Source: Planctomycetota bacterium
GTDB taxonomy: Bacteria; Planctomycetota; UBA1135; GCA-002686595
Length of the DNA stretch: 64,000 bases
NCBI GenBank assembly: GCA_020638875.1
Contig: JACKHS010000005.1
Span: 141,280-205,279 of the forward strand
Reading direction: 5' to 3'
Below are positions 34,912 through 43,423 of the stretch, piece by piece. The notes beneath the pieces were generated by a model. That model saw only the letters and a list, made by a program, of their open reading frames with translations. It had not been told where the DNA came from and searched no databases. Position 1 is the stretch's first letter. Every line of letters begins with the position of its first letter. A program made the position numbers and the translations under genes.

Positions 34912-35658
34912 ATGAACCTCCGAGCCGCCAACCAGCAGTCCTTCGTCCGCCCCAACGCCACGGCCGGGCAGGCCCTCGCCGCTCGCCCGCAGAACGCCGA
35001 TCCCGCGGCCCCGCCGACCGGCGCGTCCGAGCTCGCCACGCGCGGGCGCCTCGACGAGGCCGGCGCGCGCTTCGACGAGCGCCTCTCCCAGCTCCTCGAG
35101 AACGGCACGCTCACGCGCGAGGAGGCCGCCGCGGTGGCCGAAGCGCGCGACGAGTTCGAAGCGCTCGTGGCCCGCATGGACAACGCGCTCGCGCAAGGCG
35201 GCCTGCAGCAGGAGGGCAAGCTCGGCCGCGCCTTCCACGCGGCCGTCGACGGCTTGCGCGACGACGTGCGCGCCGCGCTCGGCGGTCCCACGCCCGCGGG
35301 CGCCACGGCGACGAGCGAAGTCGCTCCCGATGCCGACGACGCGGCGGGCCTGGCCGCCCGCCTCGGCGCCGCGTTCGATCGCGTCGACGCGCGCCTCGCG
35401 AACCTGATCGACGGCCGCGGCGGCGACGACGCCCGCCGCCTCGACGGCGTGCAGGACAAGTTCGGCGCCGTGTTCGATCGCCTCGAGAACGCCGTCGCTC
35501 AGGGCATGGACCCGGCCGCGCTGGGCGACCTGTTCGAGCGCATGCTCGGCGGCCTGCGCGACGCCGTCACCGGCGGGCCGCAGCTCTACGACGCCTCGAG
35601 CAGCGTGCGCAGCGTCGCGGGCGCGGGCGGCCCGCGGCACCTGGACACGACTGCCTGA
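34912..35658 (+). CDS. Helical protein with internal duplication, unknown function
   Basis: A 248-residue protein without signal peptide or membrane helix. Two related helical units are visible: FDERLSQLLENGTLTREEAA...EFEALVARMDNALAQG and FDRVDARLANLIDGRGGDDARR...KFGAVFDRLENAVAQG. They share the LxxLIDG/LLENG turn and end in the same xNAxAQG. The N-terminus and the linker are Ala/Pro-rich. Family not recognised; regular helical hairpins suggest a structural or binding role. Starts at 34912, divergent from the metallopeptidase-like gene across 159 bp with no clear promoter motif. Confidence 0.65.
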   Translation: MNLRAANQQSFVRPNATAGQALAARPQNADPAAPPTGASELATRGRLDEAGARFDERLSQLLENGTLTREEAAAVAEARDEFEALVARMDNALAQGGLQQEGKLGRAFHAAVDGLRDDVRAALGGPTPAGATATSEVAPDADDAAGLAARLGAAFDRVDARLANLIDGRGGDDARRLDGVQDKFGAVFDRLENAVAQGMDPAALGDLFERMLGGLRDAVTGGPQLYDASSSVRSVAGAGGPRHLDTTA

Positions 35659-35670
35659 GCGGCGGCCGCC

Positions 35671-35715
35671 GCGAGCACGGACCGGGCGCCGGGGGGGCGT
35701 CCGGTCCGTGCTCGC
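35671..35715. terminator. Hairpin terminator: 15-bp stem, 15-nt loop
   Basis: Arms 35671-35685 and 35701-35715 are perfect reverse complements, 13 nt after the stop at 35658. No T-run follows, so it may be a factor-assisted or RNA-stabilising hairpin. Confidence 0.65.
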
Positions 35716-35769
35716 GGAAACGCTCGGCGTGCGGGCCGCTGGCTTCCCCCGAGAACCGCGCGGCGCGGG

Positions 35770-35775
35770 TATCCT
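35770..35775 (+). promoter_or_regulatory. Candidate -10 element TATCCT, leaderless
   Basis: TATCCT ends 6 nt before the ATG at 35782 and is the same hexamer as before rnhA. Confidence 0.5.
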
Positions 35776-35781
35776 GCGACG

Positions 35782-37395
35782 ATGCTCCAGCCCCGCCTCC
35801 TCGCGCTCACGCTCGCCCTCGTCGCCGCCGCGCCCGCCGCGGCGCAGAACCTGACCGTGCTGTCCCTGGCCGACGGCGGCCTGCGCTACTGGGGGCAGAG
35901 CGGCGGCATCGCCGGCTACTCGGTGGCCGTGACCGCCTGCAACGGCGGCGCCGTGCCGATCGCGTGGAGCGCGAGCGATCACCCGGTGCTCGTTCAGAAC
36001 CTCTACCGCCTGCACGACGGGCGCTTCGAGCAGATCGGCATGAGCTGGTGCGTGCACGAGTTCTGCGCGCTGAACGAGCCGGGCTGCGGCACGTGCCAGT
36101 CGACCGGCTGCGACACGCTCGGCGCGGGCTGCGCGAGCTCGCACTCGGCGACGCTCTGCGACGGCCAGCAGGGCGGTCCGCGCTCCGAGGTGCTCTCCGC
36201 GCTCGGCGTGCACCTCGACCCGCCCACCGCGCCCAGCGGCCCGAGCGCCATCGCCGGCCGCCTGCAGGTGCACGTGAGCGACCTCGACCCGGCGCAGTTC
36301 CCCGGCGCGCGCTACTTCGTCGAGCTGATGTACGTGGACGCGCAGGACGTCGCCGCGGGCGTCGACCGCGACAACGTCTCGTGGCGCGAGCTGCAGGTGG
36401 TGTCGGCGACGACGATCGTGCCGGTGGGCGCGACGCACGTCGGCGAGTCCGCGCTCGAGGCCTGGCGCCTGGCCGACCCCGAGGTCGTGCTCACGCCCGT
36501 CGACAGCTTCGGCGAGTTCGGGGCCAGCGGCGTCGGCCGCTACCTCGTCGCGCAGCGCGTGCAACAGCTCGGCGGCACCTGGCGCTACGACTGGGTCGTG
36601 CAGAACCTCACGTCGTCGGCCGCCGCGCGCGCGCTCGTCGTCGACTTCCAGCCCGGCGGCAGCGTGAGCGGCTCCGACTTCCGCGACATCGCCTATCACA
36701 GCGGCGAGCCCTACGACACGACGCCGTGGAGCCTCGTCACGGGCGCGAACGAGCTGCGCTTCGAGTGCGCGCAGACCTTCGCGCAGAACCCGTTCGCGAA
36801 CGCGCTGCGCTTCGGCACGGCGTACGGGATGCGCATCGAGACCGACGTCGCGCCGGTCGCCGGCGTCGCCGGACTCGAGCTCTTCCAGGTCGGCGGCGGC
36901 CCGGCCGCGCTCCTGTTCCCGAGCGCGGTGCCGGCCTTCGCGCCCGGCCCGGCCGTTCCGTTCTGCTTCGCGAGCGGTGACGCCGCGCCGTGCCCCTGCG
37001 GCAACGACGGCCTCGCCGGCGCGGGCTGCCGCAACGCCGGCGGCGTCGGCGCGAGCCTGGCGGCGAGCGGCAGCGCCTCGGTGTCGGCCGCCGACCTCGT
37101 GCTGTTCGTCAGCGACGGCCGTCCCGGCCAGTTCTGCGTGTTCGTGCAGGGCGGCAGCGAGGTCGCCACGCCCTTCCGCGACGGCGTGCTGTGCGCGGGC
37201 AACCCGAAGCTGCGCCTCGCGACCGTGCAGCTCGACGGCGCCGGCGCGGCGAGCCTGTGGCCCGCGTGGAGCGCCGTGAGCGGCGTCACGCCCGGCGCGG
37301 CGCGCGTCTACCAGGTCTGGTACCGCGACCCGGTCGGTCCGTGCGGGCAGGGCAGCAACCTGTCCTCCGCGCTGCGCGTGCTCTGGACGCTCTGA
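35782..37395 (+). CDS. Secreted Cys-rich protein with CPCGN C-terminal domain
   Basis: A 537-residue exported protein (signal peptide ending AAAPAAAQ). The N-terminal about 370 residues hold a Cys-rich stretch (CVHEFCALNEPGCGTCQSTG) and beta-strand segments such as GRLQVHVSDLDPAQFPGARY and RYDWVVQNLTSS. I recognise no family. The last about 140 residues are the shared module in its full form: FCFASGDAAPCPCGNDG, FRDGVLCAGNPKLR and VWYRDPVGPCGQGSNLSS. Extracellular or surface-bound role inferred. Confidence 0.8.
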   Translation: MLQPRLLALTLALVAAAPAAAQNLTVLSLADGGLRYWGQSGGIAGYSVAVTACNGGAVPIAWSASDHPVLVQNLYRLHDGRFEQIGMSWCVHEFCALNEPGCGTCQSTGCDTLGAGCASSHSATLCDGQQGGPRSEVLSALGVHLDPPTAPSGPSAIAGRLQVHVSDLDPAQFPGARYFVELMYVDAQDVAAGVDRDNVSWRELQVVSATTIVPVGATHVGESALEAWRLADPEVVLTPVDSFGEFGASGVGRYLVAQRVQQLGGTWRYDWVVQNLTSSAAARALVVDFQPGGSVSGSDFRDIAYHSGEPYDTTPWSLVTGANELRFECAQTFAQNPFANALRFGTAYGMRIETDVAPVAGVAGLELFQVGGGPAALLFPSAVPAFAPGPAVPFCFASGDAAPCPCGNDGLAGAGCRNAGGVGASLAASGSASVSAADLVLFVSDGRPGQFCVFVQGGSEVATPFRDGVLCAGNPKLRLATVQLDGAGAASLWPAWSAVSGVTPGAARVYQVWYRDPVGPCGQGSNLSSALRVLWTL

Positions 37396-37416
37396 GCCTA
37401 CGCGCGCCGTGACGAC

Positions 37417-37451
37417 GCCGCCCCGCCCCGCGCGCAGCGGAGCGGGGCGGC
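37417..37451. terminator. Hairpin between convergent genes
   Basis: A 10-bp G+C stem (37417-37426 with 37442-37451) with a 15-nt loop lies between the stops at 37395 and 37461. Probably a bidirectional terminator. Confidence 0.55.
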
Positions 37452-37460
37452 GCGCCGATT

Positions 37461-38801
37461 CTAGGCCAGCTCCCAGCCCGCGCGGTAGGTCGGGCGCAGC
37501 AGCGCGTCGGCCTCGGGCCGCGCGGGGAAGCGCATGCCGGCGCCGTCCCACGCGAGCGTCTCGTGCGGGAACGCGAGCGCCACGTTGCCGAGCAGCGCGA
37601 CCTCGGTGAGCTTCGCCGCGTAGTCGAAGGACGCGTTGGCCTCGCCCTCGCCGCGGCAGGCGTCGACCCACACGAACCAGTGGTTCAGCGCGGGCACCTG
37701 CGGCAGTTCGTAGTCGGCGAACTTCGCCGCGGGGAAGAGCTGCGCGGTGGAGTAGGGGTCGGCGAACAGCGCGCCCTCGGTGCCGACGAACAGGCAGCCG
37801 TTGGCCGGGATCTCCGCGATGCCGAGGTCGTCGAGCAGTTGCTGCGGCGCCTTGCGACCGCCGTCGTGCCAGGTGAGCTGCAGCGGCCCGCGCGTCGTCC
37901 AGCGGTTCGCGGGGAACTCGTAGTGCACCGTCGACCACAGCGGATAGGTCTCGCCGTTGGGCGTCGGGCCGTCGGAGCGCAGCCGCGTCGGCGCGTCGAG
38001 CTCGAGGAAGCGCACGGCCGGGTCCATCAGGTGACACGCCATGTCGCCCTGCGCGCCGGTGCCGAAGTCCAGCCAGCCGCGCCACGCGAACGGGTGGTAC
38101 TGGCCTTCCTTGTACGGGCGCTCGGGCGCGACGCCGAGCCACAGGTCCCAGTCGAGCGCCGCGGGGATCGGGTCGGCGCCGGGCAGGCGGTCGGCGCCCT
38201 GCGGCCACCAACCGTTGGGGCGGTCGGTCCACACGTGCACCTCGTAGATGTCGCCGACAGGGCGCCGGCGGAAGAGCTCGTGCGCGGAGCGGTAGGGCGC
38301 GTTCGAACGGTTCTGGATGCCCATCTGCGTGACGACGCCGGCCGAGCGCGCGGCGCGGGCCATCGCGCGCGCCTCGCTGACCGTGCGCGTCAGCGGCTTC
38401 TGGCAGTAGACGTGCTTGCCGAGCTCGAGCGCGCGCAGACCGATCGGCGCGTGCATGTGGTCGGGCGTCGTGACGTGCACGGAGTCGATCTCGTCGGCCA
38501 TCACGCGGAAGAGCTCGCGCCAGTCGCGGAAGAGCTTCGCGCCCGGGTGCCGCTCGGCGGCCGCGCGCAGGCGGCCCTCGTCGACGTCGCACAGCGCGAC
38601 GATGTCGACCTCGGGGTGCTGGGAGATTTGCTTCAGGTCCTCGGCGCCCATCCCGCCCACGCCGATACCGGCGTGACGCAGACGGCCCTGGACGCGACGA
38701 CGCGGCGCGGCGGCGGGCAAGCCGGCGCACGCCGCGAGGGGGACGAGCGCCGCGGAGGCGCCCAGCTTGAGGAAGGAGCGGCGAGAGCTGAGGAGGTTCA
38801 T
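37461..38801 (-). CDS. Gfo/Idh/MocA-family oxidoreductase with twin-arginine signal
   Basis: A 446-residue NAD(P)-dependent sugar or inositol dehydrogenase-like protein. The N-terminus SSRRSFLKLGASAALVPLAAC is a twin-arginine signal ending in a possible lipobox, so it is exported folded with its cofactor. The Rossmann segment is HAGIGVGGMGAEDL, then VALCDVDEGRL; the conserved Lys motif is GKHVYCQKPLTRT. Such exported members are abundant in Planctomycetota. Substrate unknown. The start at 38801 begins at the Tat signal and has TACCTT 6 nt upstream. Confidence 0.9.
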   Translation of the reverse strand: MNLLSSRRSFLKLGASAALVPLAACAGLPAAAPRRRVQGRLRHAGIGVGGMGAEDLKQISQHPEVDIVALCDVDEGRLRAAAERHPGAKLFRDWRELFRVMADEIDSVHVTTPDHMHAPIGLRALELGKHVYCQKPLTRTVSEARAMARAARSAGVVTQMGIQNRSNAPYRSAHELFRRRPVGDIYEVHVWTDRPNGWWPQGADRLPGADPIPAALDWDLWLGVAPERPYKEGQYHPFAWRGWLDFGTGAQGDMACHLMDPAVRFLELDAPTRLRSDGPTPNGETYPLWSTVHYEFPANRWTTRGPLQLTWHDGGRKAPQQLLDDLGIAEIPANGCLFVGTEGALFADPYSTAQLFPAAKFADYELPQVPALNHWFVWVDACRGEGEANASFDYAAKLTEVALLGNVALAFPHETLAWDGAGMRFPARPEADALLRPTYRAGWELA

Positions 38802-38807
38802 GCGCAC

Positions 38808-38813
38808 AAGGTA
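38808..38813 (-). promoter_or_regulatory. Candidate -10 element TACCTT, leaderless
   Basis: TACCTT on the minus strand ends 6 nt before the ATG at 38801. Confidence 0.45.
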
Positions 38814-38953
38814 GCGCCGGGGCACTTGCCGGGACAGCGCCGCCGCGCCGCCCGATCTCGGGCGTCTGCGGGCCTCCTCGGGCGTCTTCCCTAGGGCCTG
38901 GATTCCGCGCGGGGCTGCTATGCTGGCCGCGGCCCCCAGCCTCGCTCTCCATC

Positions 38954-40987
38954 ATGCTCCATCTGCCGCTGCCCGACGGTGAAGGCGCTGCTCCGCGCCT
39001 GCGCCGCTCCAGCCTCCTGCGCCTGGCGCCCTTCGCCGTGTTCGTCGCGCTCGCTGCGGGCGTCGTGCTCTCCTGGAGCCTCTTCCGCGATGAGCAGCGC
39101 AGCTTGCGTGACGAGCAGGACCAGTTGCTCGCGCGTCAGCTCGGCCACCGCCTCGAGGAGTACGTGGGGGCGCGCTTGGCCGTGCTCGAGTCGTTGCGCG
39201 ATCAGCGCGCGGCCGGCCTGATGGCCGACCCGGCGAGCTTCGCGGACTCGGCCGAGGACCTGCTGTCGATGCTCGGCGGGCTCACGTCCATCGCCTGGAT
39301 CGACGCGGACGGCCAGGTGCAGAGCGGCGCGCAGCCCGGCGGTGTGCTCTCCGATCCGGCGATCGAGGAGGAGTTGATCCGCGCGCAGGCGCTCGGCGAG
39401 CCGACGCTGTCGCCGCCGCTCGACGACGGCGCGGGCGGCCTCGCGCTCGTCGCGCTCTACCCGGCCGTCGAGCATCGCAGCGGGCTGCCGGGCTGCGTCG
39501 CGGGCGTGTTCGCGATCGAGCCGCTCGTCGCGGCCTGCATGGCCAAGGAGCAACCGGCCGACCACGTGCTCGAGCTGCACGACGGCGCGCAGCCGCTGTA
39601 CGCCAGCGCGAACGCGAGCCAGCTCACCGACGAGGACGTGACGCACGGACACGTGCACCTGCTCGATCGCACGTGGGACCTCGCCGTGGCGTCGCTGCCC
39701 GGCGCGCAGGCGACCTGGCTCGGCGAGGGCTACGGGTGGATGTTGCTCGGCGGCCTCGCGCTGTCGGGCTTCCTCGCGGTGCTCCTGGGGCTCACGTTGC
39801 AGACGCTCGAGCGCGACCGTCTCGTCGCCCAGGCGCGCATGGAGCTCGAGGCGCGCTTCCAGCGCTCGCAGCGGCTCGAGACCGTCGGCCAGCTCGCCGG
39901 CGGCATCGCGCACGACTTCAACAACGTGCTCACCGCCATCCTGGGCAACGCCGACATCGCGCTGCGCTCGCCGGACCTGGCGGGCAAGCACCGCGCGGCG
40001 ATCGAGCAGGTCATCGCCTCGGCCGAGCGCGCGTCCTCGCTGACCAAGCGCTTGCTGTCGTTCTCGCGCCAGCAGGTGCTGCGGCGCCGCCGGCTGCACC
40101 TGAACGCCGAGCTGCTCGAGCTGCGGCCGATGCTCGAGCGCCTCGTGCGCGCCGACGTGCGGCTCGAGTTCGACCTCACCGCCGAGGAGGACCGCGTCGA
40201 GCTCGACCCCGGGCAGATCAGCCAGATCGCGCTGAACCTGATCCTCAACGCGGTCGACGCGATGCCGCGCGGCGGCAAGCTGTTCGTCTCGACGCGCCTC
40301 ACGGACCGCTCGCGGCGCGGCAAGCCCGGCGACTGGATCGTGCTCACCGTGCGCGACGACGGCGAGGGCATGGACCAGGCCACGCTGGACCACGCGCTCG
40401 AGCCGTTCTTCACGACCAAGCCGGTCGGGCAGGGCACGGGGCTCGGGCTGTCGATCGTCTATGGCGAGGTGCGCGCGGCGGGCGGCGAGCTCGAGCTGCG
40501 CAGCGAGCTGGGCCGCGGGACGGAGGTCGAGGTGTTCCTGCCGCGGCTCGAGGAGCCCGCGTGGGACAGCCGGCGCCCGCAGCAGCGCGTCGCCGTCGAC
40601 GGCGACGCGCGCGTCGTGCTGCTCGTCGAGGACGACGCGGCCGTGCTCGAGGTGTCGACGCAGGCGCTCCACAAGGCCGGCCACGAGGTGCGCACCGCCG
40701 CGAACGGCCACGACGCGCTCCAGGTCGCCGCGGGCCTCGAACGGCTCGACGTCGTCGTGACCGACGCGGTCATGCCCGAGATGGGCGGCACGGACCTCGT
40801 GCAGGCCTTGCGCGAGCACCTGCCCGAGCTGCCGGCGGTCGTGATGTCCGGCTACTCGCAGGAGCTGCTGCGCGCGCAGCAGGCGCTCGGCGACGCGGTC
40901 TACCTGCCCAAGCCCTTCTCGGCCGCGCAGCTCGTCGAGGCCGTCGGGCAGGCGTGCGCCGCGCGCCCCGAGCCCGCGCAGGTCTGA
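38954..40987 (+). CDS. Hybrid sensor histidine kinase/response regulator
   Basis: A 677-residue membrane sensor. Helix 1 is at about residues 20-42, a periplasmic sensor of about 215 residues follows, and helix 2 is at about 258-282. The HisKA box GGIAHDFNNVLTAILGNADI carries the phospho-accepting His320; the N-box is NLILNAVDAMP, with an ATP lid DDGEGMD and GTGLGLSIV. A C-terminal receiver domain has the acidic pair VEDD and phospho-acceptor Asp604 in VVTDAVMPEMGG. No separate response regulator gene is adjacent, so the output partner is elsewhere. A TATGCT element (38919-38924) lies 29 nt before the start. Confidence 0.9.
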   Translation: MLHLPLPDGEGAAPRLRRSSLLRLAPFAVFVALAAGVVLSWSLFRDEQRSLRDEQDQLLARQLGHRLEEYVGARLAVLESLRDQRAAGLMADPASFADSAEDLLSMLGGLTSIAWIDADGQVQSGAQPGGVLSDPAIEEELIRAQALGEPTLSPPLDDGAGGLALVALYPAVEHRSGLPGCVAGVFAIEPLVAACMAKEQPADHVLELHDGAQPLYASANASQLTDEDVTHGHVHLLDRTWDLAVASLPGAQATWLGEGYGWMLLGGLALSGFLAVLLGLTLQTLERDRLVAQARMELEARFQRSQRLETVGQLAGGIAHDFNNVLTAILGNADIALRSPDLAGKHRAAIEQVIASAERASSLTKRLLSFSRQQVLRRRRLHLNAELLELRPMLERLVRADVRLEFDLTAEEDRVELDPGQISQIALNLILNAVDAMPRGGKLFVSTRLTDRSRRGKPGDWIVLTVRDDGEGMDQATLDHALEPFFTTKPVGQGTGLGLSIVYGEVRAAGGELELRSELGRGTEVEVFLPRLEEPAWDSRRPQQRVAVDGDARVVLLVEDDAAVLEVSTQALHKAGHEVRTAANGHDALQVAAGLERLDVVVTDAVMPEMGGTDLVQALREHLPELPAVVMSGYSQELLRAQQALGDAVYLPKPFSAAQLVEAVGQACAARPEPAQV

Positions 40988-41006
40988 GCGCGGCGTCGCC
41001 GCCGCC

Positions 41007-42375
41007 TCAGTCGCGCCAGCGCGCGCACTGCGCGCAGTCGCAGTCCGCCTCGATCCAGCGCCCCGCGCGCGCGTCCTCGCTCGGGCCGTCGCCGGTGTAG
41101 CCGAGGCTCGCCAGGCGGCGCTTCTGCTCCGCGGTGCCCGCGCCCGCGCCGGCCAGGCCGCGGGCGCTCGCGCCGCCGAGCCACTCGACGAGCTTGGCGC
41201 GCATCGCCTTGGCGCGCGCGGGCTCGCGCTCGGCGAGGTCGTTCGCGGCGGCCGGGTCGTGCGCGAGGTCGTAGAGCTCGACCGTGTGCCGCGCGCGCGG
41301 CCGCGCCATGGCCGTCGTCTGGTAGTCGCTCAGGTTGAGCACGAGGAACCAGCCGCCCTCGAGCAGCGACGCTGCGTGGCCCTCCTTGGCGAGCGAGTAG
41401 CGCGGGCGCTCGATCGCCGCGCCGGCGGCCGCCGCGCGCAGGTCCGCGCCGCGGAACTCGCTCGCCACGAGCCCCGCGGCGTCGAGCAGCGTGCGGCCGA
41501 GGTGCATCTGCTCGACGGGCGCGTCGCAGCGCACGCCGTGCGGTCCGCCCGGCCACGCGAGCACGAGCGGCACGTGCAGCGTGTCGGGGTAGAGGCCGGC
41601 GTGGTCCCACCAGATGCCGTGCGCGCCGAACGACTCGCCGTGGTCGGCGGTCAGCGCGGTCACGCCGGCCAGCGCGCGCGGGTGCGCGAGCAGGCGCTCC
41701 AGCTCGCCGTCGAGCGCGTCGATCTCGGCGCGGTACTGCGCGTAGGGGAACTCGACGTCCGTCAGGCCGCGCAGGTACACGGGCAGGAAGCGGCCGTCGT
41801 ACTGCAGGCGTTGGCTCGGGTCGAAGGGGTCCTTGCCCTTGGGGTAGTAGCGCCGGTCGGTCGACGCCGGCGGCTCGTAGGGCGAGTGCGCGTCGAAGAC
41901 GTGCACCCACAGGAACACGGGCTCGTCGGCCAGCTCGTCGAGCCACGCCACGGCCTGCGTCGTCGTCGCGCGCGCCGGACGCTCGGAGGCCTCGGACGAG
42001 GGCCCGGCCATGCGCTCGAAGCCCTGACCGAAGCCGCTCTCGTCGTCCATCAGGTGCCGCACCGAGACCGCGGCGAGCGTGTGGTAGCCCGCGTCGCGGA
42101 ACGCCTCGGCCAGCGTGCGCGCGTCGTCGACCAGCGGCGAGCTGTTGTCGAGCACGCGCGTGTCGCGCACGGGCAGGCCCGTCATCAGCGAGCCGTGCGA
42201 AGGGTTGGTCGTGTTCGAGGCCGCGTACGCGTCCGTGTAGAGCACGCCGCGCGCCGCCAGCGCGTCGATGGCCGGCGTGCGCACCGGCGCGCCCGGGCCG
42301 AGCGCGCCGACGTGGTCGCCGCGGTGCGTGTCCGAGGTCACCAGCAGCACGGTCGGCGCGGCCGGCGCGGTTGCA
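41007..42375 (-). pseudogene. Sulfatase-like catalytic part of a frameshifted lipoprotein
   Basis: The 3' part of a gene whose 5' part is in a different frame (42338-43423). It holds the full alkaline-phosphatase-superfamily core: VLLVTSDTHRGDH, NTTNPSHGSLMTG, ALTADHGES and the LGYTGDG tail, and ends in a Cys cluster (DCDCAQCARW). As in the homologue at 18296, the formylglycine position is Thr (T-N-P-S-H), so sulfatase activity is doubtful. The frame break falls near 42371, just before this core, exactly where the other homologue reads continuously. A single-base indel, real or technical, is the simplest explanation. The left boundary given is approximate. Confidence 0.75.
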
Positions 42376-43423
42376 GCACGCGCAGCTCGCCGACGACGCA
42401 GGCCTCGCGCGCCGCGCCGGCGCCGACGAGCTCGAACAGCGCGCGCGCGGGGCCGGGCGCGAGGCCCGCGAGCCCGAGCTTCGCCTCGTGCCACTCGAGG
42501 CGCGCGCCGCCGGCGGGGAACTCGCCTTCGACGCGCGCGCCCGCGGCGTCCTCGACGCTCACGCGCAGCGTCGCCGTGCTGTCGGGCAGCGCCACCGCGG
42601 GCGGCGTGGCCGTGCAGAAGCGCAGCTCCTCGCCGGCGCGCGCCTCGAAGACGACCTCGGCCGGCGCGTCGCTGAAGACGCCCACGCCGCGGCGCTGGTC
42701 GAGCTCGCTGCCGCCGAGGTCGACGAGCCGCGCCGGGCCGTCGGTGGCCGGCACGTAGTCGGTGAGCGGCTGCCACAGCAGCGCGACCTCGACGAGCACG
42801 AGGCCCTGCGCGCGGCCCGCGCCGACGACGCGCAGCTCGTCGACCTCGCCGCTCACGGCGCGCAGCGCGGGCAGGTCGAACGTGACGAGCTTCGGCTCCT
42901 GCGAGGCGCGCAGGGTCTGCGCCTCGGAGCGCGCGACCTCGCGGCCGCCGGCGAGCAGCGCCACGGAGAGCGCTTCGTCCTTCGGGGCGCTGACGCGCAG
43001 CCGCACGCGGTCGAAGCTCGCGGCCGCGACGCGCAGCGGCACGCGCACCTCGCGCGGCTGGCCCTCGGGCTGCAGCAGCACGAGGCCGGGCACCTGGAGC
43101 CGGCCGTCCTGTTCGACGAAGCCGGGCAGGCCGCGCTCCTCCGCCGACGCGGGCACGAGCGGGCGGAACACGCGCTCGCCCTGCCCGCTCCACGGCGCGA
43201 CGTCGGCGGGCGGGTAGAGCGTCGCCACGACCTCGGCCGGCCGCGCGGCGAGCGCGCCCTCCTGCACGAGGTGCAGCGCGAGCGTCCTCAGGTGCGCGGC
43301 GTTCGCGTCGGCGGAGGCGGCGGGCGCGGGCGCCTCACCGCCGCCGCACGCGGCGAGCGCGAGCGCCAGGCCGGCGAGCAGGGAGGGGCGGAGCGGCGCG
43401 GGAGCGGACTGCGGACGGCTCAT
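42338..43423 (-). pseudogene. N-terminal part of the frameshifted sulfatase-like lipoprotein
   Basis: 361 codons in the upstream frame: a lipoprotein signal with lipobox LAAC, then about 320 residues of beta-rich domain (VRVPLRVAAASFDRVRLRV, ARLVDLGGSELDQRRG). These occupy the place of the N-terminal domain in the 18296 homologue. The frame continues past ACVVGELRVLQ into a short Arg/Pro tail that is not protein-like and stops at 42338, while the catalytic part resumes one frame over. The start ATG overlaps the MATE transporter stop as ATGA, so it is translationally coupled to it. Confidence 0.75.

Noticed and set aside
31492..38955. A single 2487-codon minus-strand open frame
   Set aside because: Only the part below 34752 has a signal peptide and recognisable domains. 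The upstream two thirds is Arg/Ala-rich and antisense to well-supported genes on the other frames, a common artefact of very high G+C DNA.
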